The notes under the pieces are model-generated. The model saw nothing but the letters and a program-made list of their open reading frames with translations, did no database searches and was not told the origin of the DNA. DNA of 64,000 bases from Microbacterium sp. GTDB lineage: Bacteria; Actinomycetota; Actinomycetes; Actinomycetales; Microbacteriaceae. Position numbers and translations under genes: made by a program. Position 1 is the first letter of the stretch. Each line of letters starts with the position of its first letter. Positions 57,321 through 64,000 of the stretch are shown piece by piece. The DNA lies in NCBI RefSeq assembly GCF_031178445.1, contig NZ_JAPSIY010000002.1, forward strand, positions 124,001-188,000, read 5' to 3'.

Positions 57321-57397
57321 GATGATGTCCTTGAGGGGATGCGAGCCTCGGGGCTCTGAATGCGTTGCACGGATGACCGGGATGAGCCGGTGGGGGA

Positions 57398-57420
57398 TGA
57401 GCACGGAGGGTGGGTGCTCA
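57398..57420 (-). promoter_or_regulatory. Second hairpin in the leader of the winged-helix gene
   Basis: TGAGCAC (57398-57404) and GTGCTCA (57414-57420) form a perfect 7-bp stem with a 9-base loop, downstream of the first leader hairpin and before the gene start. Confidence 0.5.
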
Positions 57421-57422
57421 CA

Positions 57423-57457
57423 GACCCGTCCCCTGAAGATGAGGGGAGATGCGGGTC
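57423..57457 (-). promoter_or_regulatory. First hairpin in the leader of the winged-helix gene, candidate attenuator
   Basis: CCCCT and AGGGG (57430-57434, 57442-57446) plus outer GACCCG/CGGGTC arms form a stem of about 12 bp with a 4-base bulge. On the minus strand it starts 18 bases after the stop of the cysteine-rich leader ORF, well placed to respond to ribosome position there. Confidence 0.5.
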
Positions 57458-57475
57458 AGGAGGGGCGGTTGCGCC

Positions 57476-57577
57476 TTAGCAACACATTCGGCAACACATG
57501 CCAACGCGGCCGGCCATCATCATGCCGGCAGTCCCGTTCGCCTCCTGGGCGGACATGGGGCGTGCGTTGGTGGTCAT
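57476..57577 (-). CDS. Polycysteine leader ORF
   Basis: 33 codons, beginning MTTNARPMSAQEANGTAG and ending GRVGMCCRMCC before TAA. Four of the last six codons are cysteine (TGT TGC CGA ATG TGT TGC). The ATG is 7 bases after an AATAAT -10, with TTGACA (57614-57609 on the minus strand) 18 bases further up, so the ORF is leaderless. Mycobacteria use leaderless polycysteine ORFs as cysteine-responsive attenuators, and this has the same design. The peptide itself is not expected to have a function. Confidence 0.7.
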   Translation of the reverse strand: MTTNARPMSAQEANGTAGMMMAGRVGMCCRMCC

Positions 57578-57584
57578 GGGGGCG

Positions 57585-57614
57585 ATTATTTCCCATCGTG
57601 ACCCGCCATGTCAA
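57585..57614 (-). promoter_or_regulatory. Strong promoter for the polycysteine leader
   Basis: TTGACA (57614-57609), 18 bases, AATAAT (57590-57585) on the minus strand; the -10 ends 7 bases before the leader ATG. It is the best sigma-70-type promoter I can read in the window. Confidence 0.7.
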
Positions 57615-57658
57615 AACGTGTCATTCCCTGATGCGTCACACGACGTAACGTTGAGATC

Positions 57659-57970
57659 GTGACATCGCCTGCCGAAGACCCCGAGTTCGTGTTGTCGGAT
57701 GAGAAGGATGCCTCCAGATACACGCTCACACGCGACGGTGCGGTGGTCAGCGTGCTCGACTACAGGGATGACGGCCGCACGATCGTGCTGACCCGCGCGT
57801 TCACCATTCCCACGTTCCGCGGCAACGGGTACGCCGCACGGGTCGTGGCCGGAGCGGTGGCCGACATCGCCGCGCGCGGAGACCGCGAGGTGGACGCCGT
57901 CTGCTGGTACGTGGCCGACTGGTTCGACGCGCATCCCGAGCACGCCGGGCTGCTCAGAAGACGTTCATAA
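57659..57970 (+). CDS. Small GNAT-like N-acetyltransferase (YjdJ/COG2388 type)
   Basis: 103 residues from a GTG located 7 bases after TAACGT (leaderless). VVSVLDYRDDGRTIVLTRAFTIPTFRGNGYAARVVAGAVADIAARG contains the minimal acetyl-CoA loop FRGNGYAARVV (R-G-x-G). DAVCWYVADWFDAHPEHAGLL matches the C-terminal CxYVxxxxxxHPE block of this short GNAT class. Known relatives are single-domain acetyltransferases of unknown target. Divergent from the cysteine leader. Confidence 0.85.
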   Translation: MTSPAEDPEFVLSDEKDASRYTLTRDGAVVSVLDYRDDGRTIVLTRAFTIPTFRGNGYAARVVAGAVADIAARGDREVDAVCWYVADWFDAHPEHAGLLRRRS

Positions 57971-58038
57971 CCTGTCGCATCCACGTCGGTGCGGCACGCC
58001 TCGGCTGCGATGTCGGCGGCCGTCCGTACGGTGTGAGT

Positions 58039-59208
58039 ATGCGAATCCTGCACACCTCCGACTGGCACATCGGTCGCACGTTCCACGGGCATTCCACGCT
58101 CGCGGCACTGGCCGAGGTGCTCGAGGCGCTGGTGCGGCAGGTGCGCGAGAACAGTATCGACGTGGTGCTCGTCGCAGGCGACGTGTTCGACTCCGCCACC
58201 CCTGCCGCTGCGGCCTACACGCTGCTCGACGACGCACTGCTCGCACTGCACGAGACGGGCGCCACGGTCATCATGACCAGCGGCAACCACGACTCCGCCG
58301 CCAGGCTCGGCTTCCACTCCCGGCTGCTGCGCGACGGCATCCGCGTGCTCACCGACCCTCTCGCGATCTCCGCGCCGATCACCCTGCACGACGAGCACGG
58401 ACCGGTCCACTTCTTCGGCATCCCCTACCTCGAGCCGGCGATCGTGCGTCGTCATTGGACGGATGCGGCGGGCGAGGGACCCGCGCTGCGCACTCAGGCG
58501 CAGACCATGCACCACGCCATGAGTCTGGTGCGCGAGGGAATCGCAGCCCATCAGGGGCGCTCCGTCGCGTTGGCGCACTGCTTCGCCGCCGGCGTCGATG
58601 CGACCTTGGGCCTGGAGCGCGAGGTGCGCCAGGGCGGGCTCGACGTTGTTCCGCTCGCTTCGTTCGATGGACCCGACTACGTCGCGCTCGGTCACATCCA
58701 CGGTCGCCAGCAGCTCAGTGAGCGGGTGCACTACTCCGGCGCTCCGCTGCACTACAGCTTCGGCGAGCAGCACAAGGAGCGTGGCTCCTGGCTGGTCGAG
58801 CTCGACGCCGACGGCCTCGCCTCGACGGAGTGGCTGGCGCTGCCGGTGCCGAGGCGGCTGGTCACGCTGACGGGAACGCTCGACGAGATCCTCGGCGACG
58901 AGAACGTCGCCCTGCACGCCGACAGCTGGGTGTGCGCGGTGTACACCGACCCTCTGCCGCAGCATGAGCCGATGCGGCGGCTGCGGGCCAGGTTCCCGTT
59001 CTGCGCGCTGGTGCAGCATCAGCCCGAGCTCGCCGACGCTGCCGACGACCGCTCCTATTCTCAGAGACTGCGCACCGCAGTGACCGACGCCGAGCGCATC
59101 GAGGCGTTCCTCGTGCACGTGCGCGCCGGGCAGGGGGCGTCCGAGCGCGAGGCCGAGCTGATCCACGACGTGCTCGATGACCGCGTGCGTGCCGAGGCCC
59201 TCGTCTGA
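58039..59208 (+). CDS. sbcD: Exonuclease SbcCD, nuclease subunit SbcD (Mre11-like)
   Basis: 389 residues from MRILHTSDWHIGRTFHG; a GTG two codons upstream is possible, but TACGGT 6 bases before ATG 58039 favours a leaderless start here. Metallophosphoesterase motifs are intact: TSDWHIGR, LVAGDVFDSATP near 44, MTSGNHDSAARL near 80, and YVALGHIHGRQQL near 215. With SbcC it cleaves DNA hairpins and ends during repair. The stop overlaps the sbcC start by one base (TGATG). Confidence 0.95.
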   Translation: MRILHTSDWHIGRTFHGHSTLAALAEVLEALVRQVRENSIDVVLVAGDVFDSATPAAAAYTLLDDALLALHETGATVIMTSGNHDSAARLGFHSRLLRDGIRVLTDPLAISAPITLHDEHGPVHFFGIPYLEPAIVRRHWTDAAGEGPALRTQAQTMHHAMSLVREGIAAHQGRSVALAHCFAAGVDATLGLEREVRQGGLDVVPLASFDGPDYVALGHIHGRQQLSERVHYSGAPLHYSFGEQHKERGSWLVELDADGLASTEWLALPVPRRLVTLTGTLDEILGDENVALHADSWVCAVYTDPLPQHEPMRRLRARFPFCALVQHQPELADAADDRSYSQRLRTAVTDAERIEAFLVHVRAGQGASEREAELIHDVLDDRVRAEALV

Positions 59209-62200
59209 TGCAGCTGCACCGGCTCGAGGTCGAGGGCTTCGGCCCCTTCCGCGAACGCCAGGTCGTGGATTTCGATGCCTTCGCCGATGACGGCATCTTC
59301 CTCATCGCCGGGCGCACCGGTGCGGGAAAGTCGAGCATCCTGGACGCCGTCTGCTTCGGGCTCTACGGGGGAGTGCCCCGGTACGACGGGGGCGAGAAGA
59401 GGTTGCGCAGCGATCACTGCCACCCCGACGAGCCGACCTCTGTGAGCGTCGAGTTCAGCACCGTCGCCGGCCGCTTCCGGGTGACCCGCTCACCCGCCTA
59501 CGAGAGGCCGGCCAAACGGGGCGGCGGCATGACCACACAGGCACCTTCCGCCGCCCTCGACGAGCTGACCGACGCCGGCTGGGTGGGCAGGGCCGCGAGA
59601 GTGGTCGACGTCGCGCACGAACTCGATGAGATCCTGCAGCTCAGCCAGGAGCAGTTCCTGCAGGTCATCCTGCTGGCGCAGAACAGATTCGCCGACTTTC
59701 TCCTCGCCGACAGCAAGGAGCGCCAGGCGCTGCTGCGGCGATTGTTCGGCACCGAGCGATTCTCCGATTATCAGGTGCGCTTCGATGAACGGCGCCGCGC
59801 CGCCGAACAGGCGCTGAGCGGTCGCAGGGCCATGGTCGATGCGCGACTCGACGAGGCCGAGAGGCTGACGTCCGAGGCCGGGTTGTGGGGTGACGACGCC
59901 GAGGCGGGTCCCGACTCCGCCGATGCCCGTCTCGCGCGCCTGCGTCGTGCGATAGTGCGCGCCGATTACCAGGTCGAGCGATTCGGCACCGAACGCGCCG
60001 CCGCCGAGAAGCGCCTGGCCGAAGCAGATGCCGCGCTCGTCGACATCAAGGAGCGAAGGCAGGCGCAAGCCGAGCGGGATCGCGCGCGCGCGGCACTGGC
60101 CGCGCTCGAGGCGGAGGCTCCGGCGATCGCGGCCGACTCCTTGCGCCGCGATCGGGCGCGCGCCGCCGAGGGGCTGCGTGGGGTGATCGCCGCGGCCGAG
60201 CGGGCTGCGACCGCCCTCGAACGCGCCCGTCAGGCCGAATCCGACGCTGTCTCCGCCGCCGTTCAGGCGGGCGTCCCGCTTCTCGCGCGCCCGGAGGCGG
60301 ATGCGGAGGGAGCGCCGCCGGAGTCGCAGTCGTCGCAGCTGCGCGATTGGGCATCCGAGCACACCCGCGAGAGCGGTGAATGGCAGCGCGCCCTCGAGCT
60401 GGAGAGCGAGATGTCACAGCGCGAGGCTCAGCTGGGCGCTGCGCGCGAGGCCGTGGAGACCGCTCTCGCCGTTCTCGCCGCGGTGGACGCCGAGCGCGAC
60501 AGCCTGCCGAAGCAGCTCGGCGAGCTGACCGCTCGACGCGAGGCCGCACGTCGCGAAGCAGACCGCGTCGACGACGCCGCGCGTGCCGTCACCGGTGCGG
60601 AGGAGCGCCGCGCCGGGGCCGCCGACGTCGAGCGGCTGGCCGAAGAGTCCGCCGCCGCCGCACGTGCGGAGACCGAGGCCACGAGCGCCCACACCGATGC
60701 TCAGACCGCACTGACCGTGCTCCGCAGGCGACGGGATGCGGGGTGGGCTGGAGAGCTCGCGACAGCCCTCGTCGCAGGCGAACCCTGCGCAGTGTGCGGA
60801 GCGACGGATCACCCGGCGCCGGCCGAGCACGCCGACCCTGTCTCAGCTGCTGACATCGCCGCCGCCGAGGCGGCGAGGGATGCCGCAGCGAAGACGGAGC
60901 GGGCCGCGTCGCGGACGTTGAGCGCGGTGACCGCCGAGCATGCCGCAGCCCTCGCACGCGCAGGCGGACGCACCCTCGCCCAGGCCACCGAGGAACTCGA
61001 AGACGCGCGGCAGGCGCATGTCGCGGCCGTCGCTGCAGCCGAGCTCGCAGCGGAGCTGGAGGAAGAACTGCAGGAGGTCGTGCAGCGTGCAGGCGATCTC
61101 GACGACCGCCATGCCGCGGCATCCGAGACCCTGGGCGCGGCGCGCACCGCACTGAGCCTGTGCGAGCAGCGCTGCGCGGACGCCGAGGAGGCGATCCGCT
61201 CGGCTCGCGGTGAGCACACCACCGTGGCCGAGCGCCTGGCCGAGGCGAAGGACAGGATCGCCGCCGCCCACACCGCGGCCGATGCCATCGACGACGCATA
61301 CGCCAAGGCGGTGGCCGCGAACGAGACCGCAGCCGAACGCGACGCCGCGCTCGCCTCCTCAGCCTTCGACGACTCCGCGGAGGTTCACACCGCGCTGCTG
61401 TCAGCGGCCGAGCTCACGGCGCTCGATGAGCGCATCCACGCCCACTCCGTACAGCGCGAGAAGGAGCGCTCCCTGCTGTTCGACCTCGAGCTGCGAACAC
61501 TCCCCGAGGAGCCCATCGACATCGGTCCGACGGAGTCGGCGGCAGCCGACGCGCGGACCGCGTGGCTCGACGCGGTCGGCGCCGACACCCGTGCTCAGAA
61601 CGTGCGAGCGAGCATCGTGGCGACCGTCGACGCAGCGGCCTCCGAACATGCGTCCTCAGCGGACGACGCTGCGGAGTTCGAGGTGATACGCGGCCTCGCC
61701 GACGCGCTCGCGGGGCGTGCAGGCAACACGCACAAGATGAACCTGGAGACGTTCGTACTCGCAGCCGAGCTTGAAGAGATCGTCGCATCGGCCAATGTGC
61801 GGCTTCGCGATATGTCCGCCGGCCGCTACGAGCTGCGCCACTCCGACGCGCTCGCCGCTCGGGGTGCGGCCTCGGGGCTGGGCATCGTCGTGTTCGACGC
61901 CTTCACGGGGCAGACCCGCCCTGCGAAGTCCCTCTCCGGCGGAGAGACGTTCCTCTCTTCGCTGGCGCTCGCGCTCGGGCTGGCCGAAGTGGTGACGGCG
62001 AGGGCCGGCGGAATCCGCCTCGACACCCTGTTCATCGATGAAGGCTTCGGTTCGCTCGACGCCGACACCCTGGACACCGCGATGCGCACGCTCGACGAGC
62101 TGCGCCAGGGCGGCCGTACGGTGGGAGTGATCAGTCACGTGGAGGCCATGCAGGAGCAGATCCCCGCTCAGCTCACCGTGCGCGCTCTTCCAGACGGACC

Positions 62201-62237
62201 CAGCGTGATCGATCAGCCGCGCGCGCCGCGCCGCTGA
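59208..62237 (+). CDS. sbcC: Exonuclease SbcCD, ATPase subunit SbcC (Rad50-like)
   Basis: 1009 residues. N-terminal Walker A AGRTGAGKSSILDAVCFGLYGG near residue 34, then two long Ala/Glu/Arg-rich coiled coils either side of the zinc hook CAVC in GEPCAVCGATDHPAP near residue 527. The C-terminal half has the signature SLSGGETFLSSLALALGLAEVV near 907 and Walker B TLFIDEGFGSLD near 940. Full-length for actinobacterial SbcC. Acts with SbcD on double-strand ends and hairpins. Convergent with the nucleosidase gene at a one-base distance. Confidence 0.96.
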   Translation: MQLHRLEVEGFGPFRERQVVDFDAFADDGIFLIAGRTGAGKSSILDAVCFGLYGGVPRYDGGEKRLRSDHCHPDEPTSVSVEFSTVAGRFRVTRSPAYERPAKRGGGMTTQAPSAALDELTDAGWVGRAARVVDVAHELDEILQLSQEQFLQVILLAQNRFADFLLADSKERQALLRRLFGTERFSDYQVRFDERRRAAEQALSGRRAMVDARLDEAERLTSEAGLWGDDAEAGPDSADARLARLRRAIVRADYQVERFGTERAAAEKRLAEADAALVDIKERRQAQAERDRARAALAALEAEAPAIAADSLRRDRARAAEGLRGVIAAAERAATALERARQAESDAVSAAVQAGVPLLARPEADAEGAPPESQSSQLRDWASEHTRESGEWQRALELESEMSQREAQLGAAREAVETALAVLAAVDAERDSLPKQLGELTARREAARREADRVDDAARAVTGAEERRAGAADVERLAEESAAAARAETEATSAHTDAQTALTVLRRRRDAGWAGELATALVAGEPCAVCGATDHPAPAEHADPVSAADIAAAEAARDAAAKTERAASRTLSAVTAEHAAALARAGGRTLAQATEELEDARQAHVAAVAAAELAAELEEELQEVVQRAGDLDDRHAAASETLGAARTALSLCEQRCADAEEAIRSARGEHTTVAERLAEAKDRIAAAHTAADAIDDAYAKAVAANETAAERDAALASSAFDDSAEVHTALLSAAELTALDERIHAHSVQREKERSLLFDLELRTLPEEPIDIGPTESAAADARTAWLDAVGADTRAQNVRASIVATVDAAASEHASSADDAAEFEVIRGLADALAGRAGNTHKMNLETFVLAAELEEIVASANVRLRDMSAGRYELRHSDALAARGAASGLGIVVFDAFTGQTRPAKSLSGGETFLSSLALALGLAEVVTARAGGIRLDTLFIDEGFGSLDADTLDTAMRTLDELRQGGRTVGVISHVEAMQEQIPAQLTVRALPDGPSVIDQPRAPRR

Positions 62238-62795
62238 TCAGAGCGAGTACTCGTCGCGCACCCGCTGCCACAGCTGTGCGCTGCAGGCCGCGACCACCTC
62301 GTCCCAGATCTGGGTGGCGCCGTCCTGCGCGCGGTCGGAAACGGCTCGCAGCACCCGGATCGGTACGCCGAACTGCTGCGATACCCAGATGTACGCGAAG
62401 GTCTCCATGTCGACCAGCACCCCTCCGAGACCGCGGATGCGGGCCACGGCATTCGCATCGTCGACGAAGATGTCACCGGTGGCGATGGTGTGTCCGTCGC
62501 GGCCGGTCTGCACGTGGGAGGGAAGTGAGACGTGCTGTCCGACGACGCCGTCGAGGTCCTGCACGTCGTGCTGGAGGGCGGCGCTGACCTCGTAGACGCC
62601 GGACTCCAGGTCGTCGTCCACCGCGCCGGCGGTTCCGACTACGAGCACCTCGTCGTAAGCGGCGGCATCAAGTGCACGGGTGAGTCCGTAGGCGGCCTTC
62701 AGCTTGCCCGGCCCCGTCACGAGGCGGTCGAATCCGGGGAGTTCGGCGGGAAAGGCCTGGAGCTCGGATTCAAGGGCGGCGACGAGAAGTTTCAC
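62238..62795 (-). CDS. 5'-methylthioadenosine/S-adenosylhomocysteine-type nucleosidase
   Basis: 185 residues from a GTG (VKLLVAALESELQAFP); the frame is open upstream but out of family. VLVVGTAGAVDDDLESGVYEV near 50 is the phosphorylase/nucleosidase glycine loop, GVLVDMETFAYIWVSQQFGVPIRVLRAVSDRAQD near 125-158 holds the DMET substrate-ribose glutamate and the RAVSD catalytic aspartate. Shorter than Pfs (about 230), as is usual in actinobacteria. Likely hydrolyses MTA or SAH to adenine. Confidence 0.82.
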   Translation of the reverse strand: MKLLVAALESELQAFPAELPGFDRLVTGPGKLKAAYGLTRALDAAAYDEVLVVGTAGAVDDDLESGVYEVSAALQHDVQDLDGVVGQHVSLPSHVQTGRDGHTIATGDIFVDDANAVARIRGLGGVLVDMETFAYIWVSQQFGVPIRVLRAVSDRAQDGATQIWDEVVAACSAQLWQRVRDEYSL

Positions 62796-62859
62796 GCATC
62801 CATCCTGACAGGTGGAGACTGGAAGCCCATCCTCAGGACGCGCCGACGAAGGAGACACC

Positions 62860-63678
62860 ATGAGTATGCAGCAGCAGATCGCCGACGACCTGGGCGTTCG
62901 TGCCGACATCGATCCCGCGGCGGAGATCGAAGCGAGGATCGGCTTCCTCGTCGACTATCTGCGCGTCTCAGGTGCGAAGGGCTTCGTGCTCGGAGTCTCC
63001 GGCGGCCAGGACTCCACCCTCGCCGCCAGGCTCGCGCAGCTCGCCGTCGAACGGGTGCGCGCCGAAGGGGCGGAGGCGACCTTCGTCGGCGTGCGTCTGC
63101 CGTACCGTGTCCAGGCGGATGCCGCCGACGCGGAGGCGGCCCTCGACTTCATCGCCGGTGACCGGTCGATCGAGGTCAACATCCAGCATGGCGTCGACGG
63201 GATCGAGACCGACATCGAACAGGCAGGCGTGGGGGACATCAGTGACTTCAACCGCGGCAACATCAAGGCCCGTCTGCGCATGGTCACGCAGTACGCCCTG
63301 GGCGGGCACGAGGGGCTGCTCGTGATCGGCACCGATCATGCCGCCGAGGCGGTGACCGGCTTCTACACGAAGTTCGGCGACGGAGCGGCCGACATCCTGC
63401 CGCTCGCCGGACTCACCAAGCGGCAGGGACGCGCGATGCTGAAGCATCTGGGCGCGCCCGAGCGGCTCTATCTGAAGGTGCCGACCGCCGACCTGCTCGA
63501 CGGTCAGCCCGGCCGTGCGGACGAGGATGAGCTGGGTCTGACCTACGAGCAGATCGACGACTACCTCGAGGGTGAAGAGGTCGCCGCCGACGTGGCCGCC
63601 CGCATCGAGTCGAGGTATCTGGCCACCAGGCACAAGAGGCACCTGCCGGTCACCCCGGCCGACAGCTGGTGGCGCTGA
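62860..63678 (+). CDS. nadE: Ammonia-dependent NAD+ synthetase
   Basis: 272 residues from [19 protein letters not shown] with AAGGAG five bases upstream. [18 protein letters not shown] near 45 is the ATP-pyrophosphatase P-loop (SGGxDS). [16 protein letters not shown] near 140, [26 protein letters not shown] near 165 and C-terminal RRKRHLPV-like [15 protein letters not shown] complete the family. No glutaminase domain, so it uses ammonia as in E. coli and Bacillus NadE. Last step of NAD synthesis. Confidence 0.95.
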   Translation: MSMQQQIADDLGVRADIDPAAEIEARIGFLVDYLRVSGAKGFVLGVSGGQDSTLAARLAQLAVERVRAEGAEATFVGVRLPYRVQADAADAEAALDFIAGDRSIEVNIQHGVDGIETDIEQAGVGDISDFNRGNIKARLRMVTQYALGGHEGLLVIGTDHAAEAVTGFYTKFGDGAADILPLAGLTKRQGRAMLKHLGAPERLYLKVPTADLLDGQPGRADEDELGLTYEQIDDYLEGEEVAADVAARIESRYLATRHKRHLPVTPADSWWR

Positions 63679-63809
63679 GCCCCTCGCGGCACGCCGCTCT
63701 TTCGCAGAGGTCTCCAGGCGTCGAGACCCTTCGCGGATTGACCGGGCGCCCGGTCGGGGATGTCCGTGCCCGCGGATAGTGTCGATGCAGGGCAAGAGAG
63801 AGGGGCGCC

Positions 63810-64000
63810 GTGCGGGTCATCGCAGCCGAGAATCGTGTGGTGTGGAGCGCCAGCGACCTGAAACTGGCGGCCGAATGCGAGTTCGCCTGGGCGCGAGCGC
63901 TCGACGCGAAACTCGGCAGGGTCCCCGCTGTCGAAGAGCCCGAAGACGCCACGCTGGCCCGCGCCGCCGAACTGGGCGACGTGCACGAACGCGCTGTGCT
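63810..64000 (+). CDS. TM0106-type RecB-like nuclease/helicase, N-terminus only (cut by window edge)
   Basis: 63 codons from a GTG with GAGAGAGGGG upstream. VVWSASDLKLAAECEFAWARALDAKLGRVP matches the opening of actinobacterial TM0106-family proteins, in which a RecB-like nuclease domain with the C-E-x-x-x-x-R/W pattern is followed by a helicase. LARAAELGDVHERAV continues the family pattern. The downstream helicase half lies outside the window, so the full architecture is not seen. Confidence 0.7.
   Translation, partial: MRVIAAENRVVWSASDLKLAAECEFAWARALDAKLGRVPAVEEPEDATLARAAELGDVHERAV

Overview
The window is about 70% GC, has short gene-to-gene gaps, and uses many GTG starts and ATGA/GTGA overlaps. 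A striking number of genes start 6-7 bases after a TANNNT -10 box, meaning leaderless mRNAs. Together with an IdeR/DtxR-type iron box, an ECF41 sigma factor and a mycothiol-style ArsR-ArsC fusion, this points to a chromosomal segment of a high-GC actinobacterium, most likely Microbacteriaceae (Microbacterium-like). I see no integrase, transposase, phage gene, CRISPR array or origin.

Layout. (1) 1-12.9 kb: a sugar-acid (uronate/aldarate) locus. It has a KdgD-type dehydratase, a uronate-dehydrogenase-like SDR, two Gfo/Idh/MocA oxidoreductases, a PmoA-like protein, an ABC exporter, a carbohydrate ABC permease pair without its binding protein, a YesL-like membrane protein, two LacI regulators and a GntR/FCD regulator. 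At least five LacI-type operators can be read. (2) 12.9-24.7 kb: a conserved basic protein, tRNA-Arg(ACG), LysR divergent from an orphan FAD flavoprotein, L-serine dehydratase, HrpB helicase, a membrane metalloprotease pair, flotillin and a MarR regulator with a structured leader. (3) 25-30 kb: an APH-fold kinase, a P-loop kinase, a GNAT, and an MFS exporter translationally coupled to a MerR regulator fused to a sliding-clamp-like domain. (4) 30-32.6 kb: arsenic resistance operon acr3 - arsR/arsC fusion - arsC. (5) 32.7-35.3 kb: Ogt, then a NarL-type response regulator divergent from a membrane histidine kinase, with a 15-residue peptide ORF between them. (6) 35.7-39.2 kb: a pterin/folate-like operon of folE, FAD oxidoreductase, FolP2-type paralog and RibD/DHFR-like reductase. 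(7) 39.2-46.9 kb: FUSC exporter, BCCT transporter, an ECF41 sigma/CMD pair with its predicted promoter, threonine synthase, and TetR with a divergent membrane protein. (8) 46.9-50.1 kb: an erm 23S rRNA methyltransferase with an RLR-motif leader peptide and alternative hairpins, flanked by VOC-fold proteins. (9) 50.2-55 kb: siderophore uptake under a divergent iron box. (10) 55-64 kb: YCII protein, HhH glycosylase, a receiver-less winged-helix regulator preceded by a polycysteine leader ORF, a small GNAT, SbcCD, nucleosidase, NadE and the start of a TM0106-type RecB-like nuclease.

The most interesting signals are cis-regulatory and involve very small ORFs: the erm attenuator, the cysteine-codon leader ORF, the 15-residue peptide beside the two-component pair, and a LacI operator embedded in the first codons of a leaderless gene. 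The MerR-clamp fusion and the FolE/FolP2/RibD operon are the most unusual protein-level finds. All functional statements rest on reading motifs; no database search was run.
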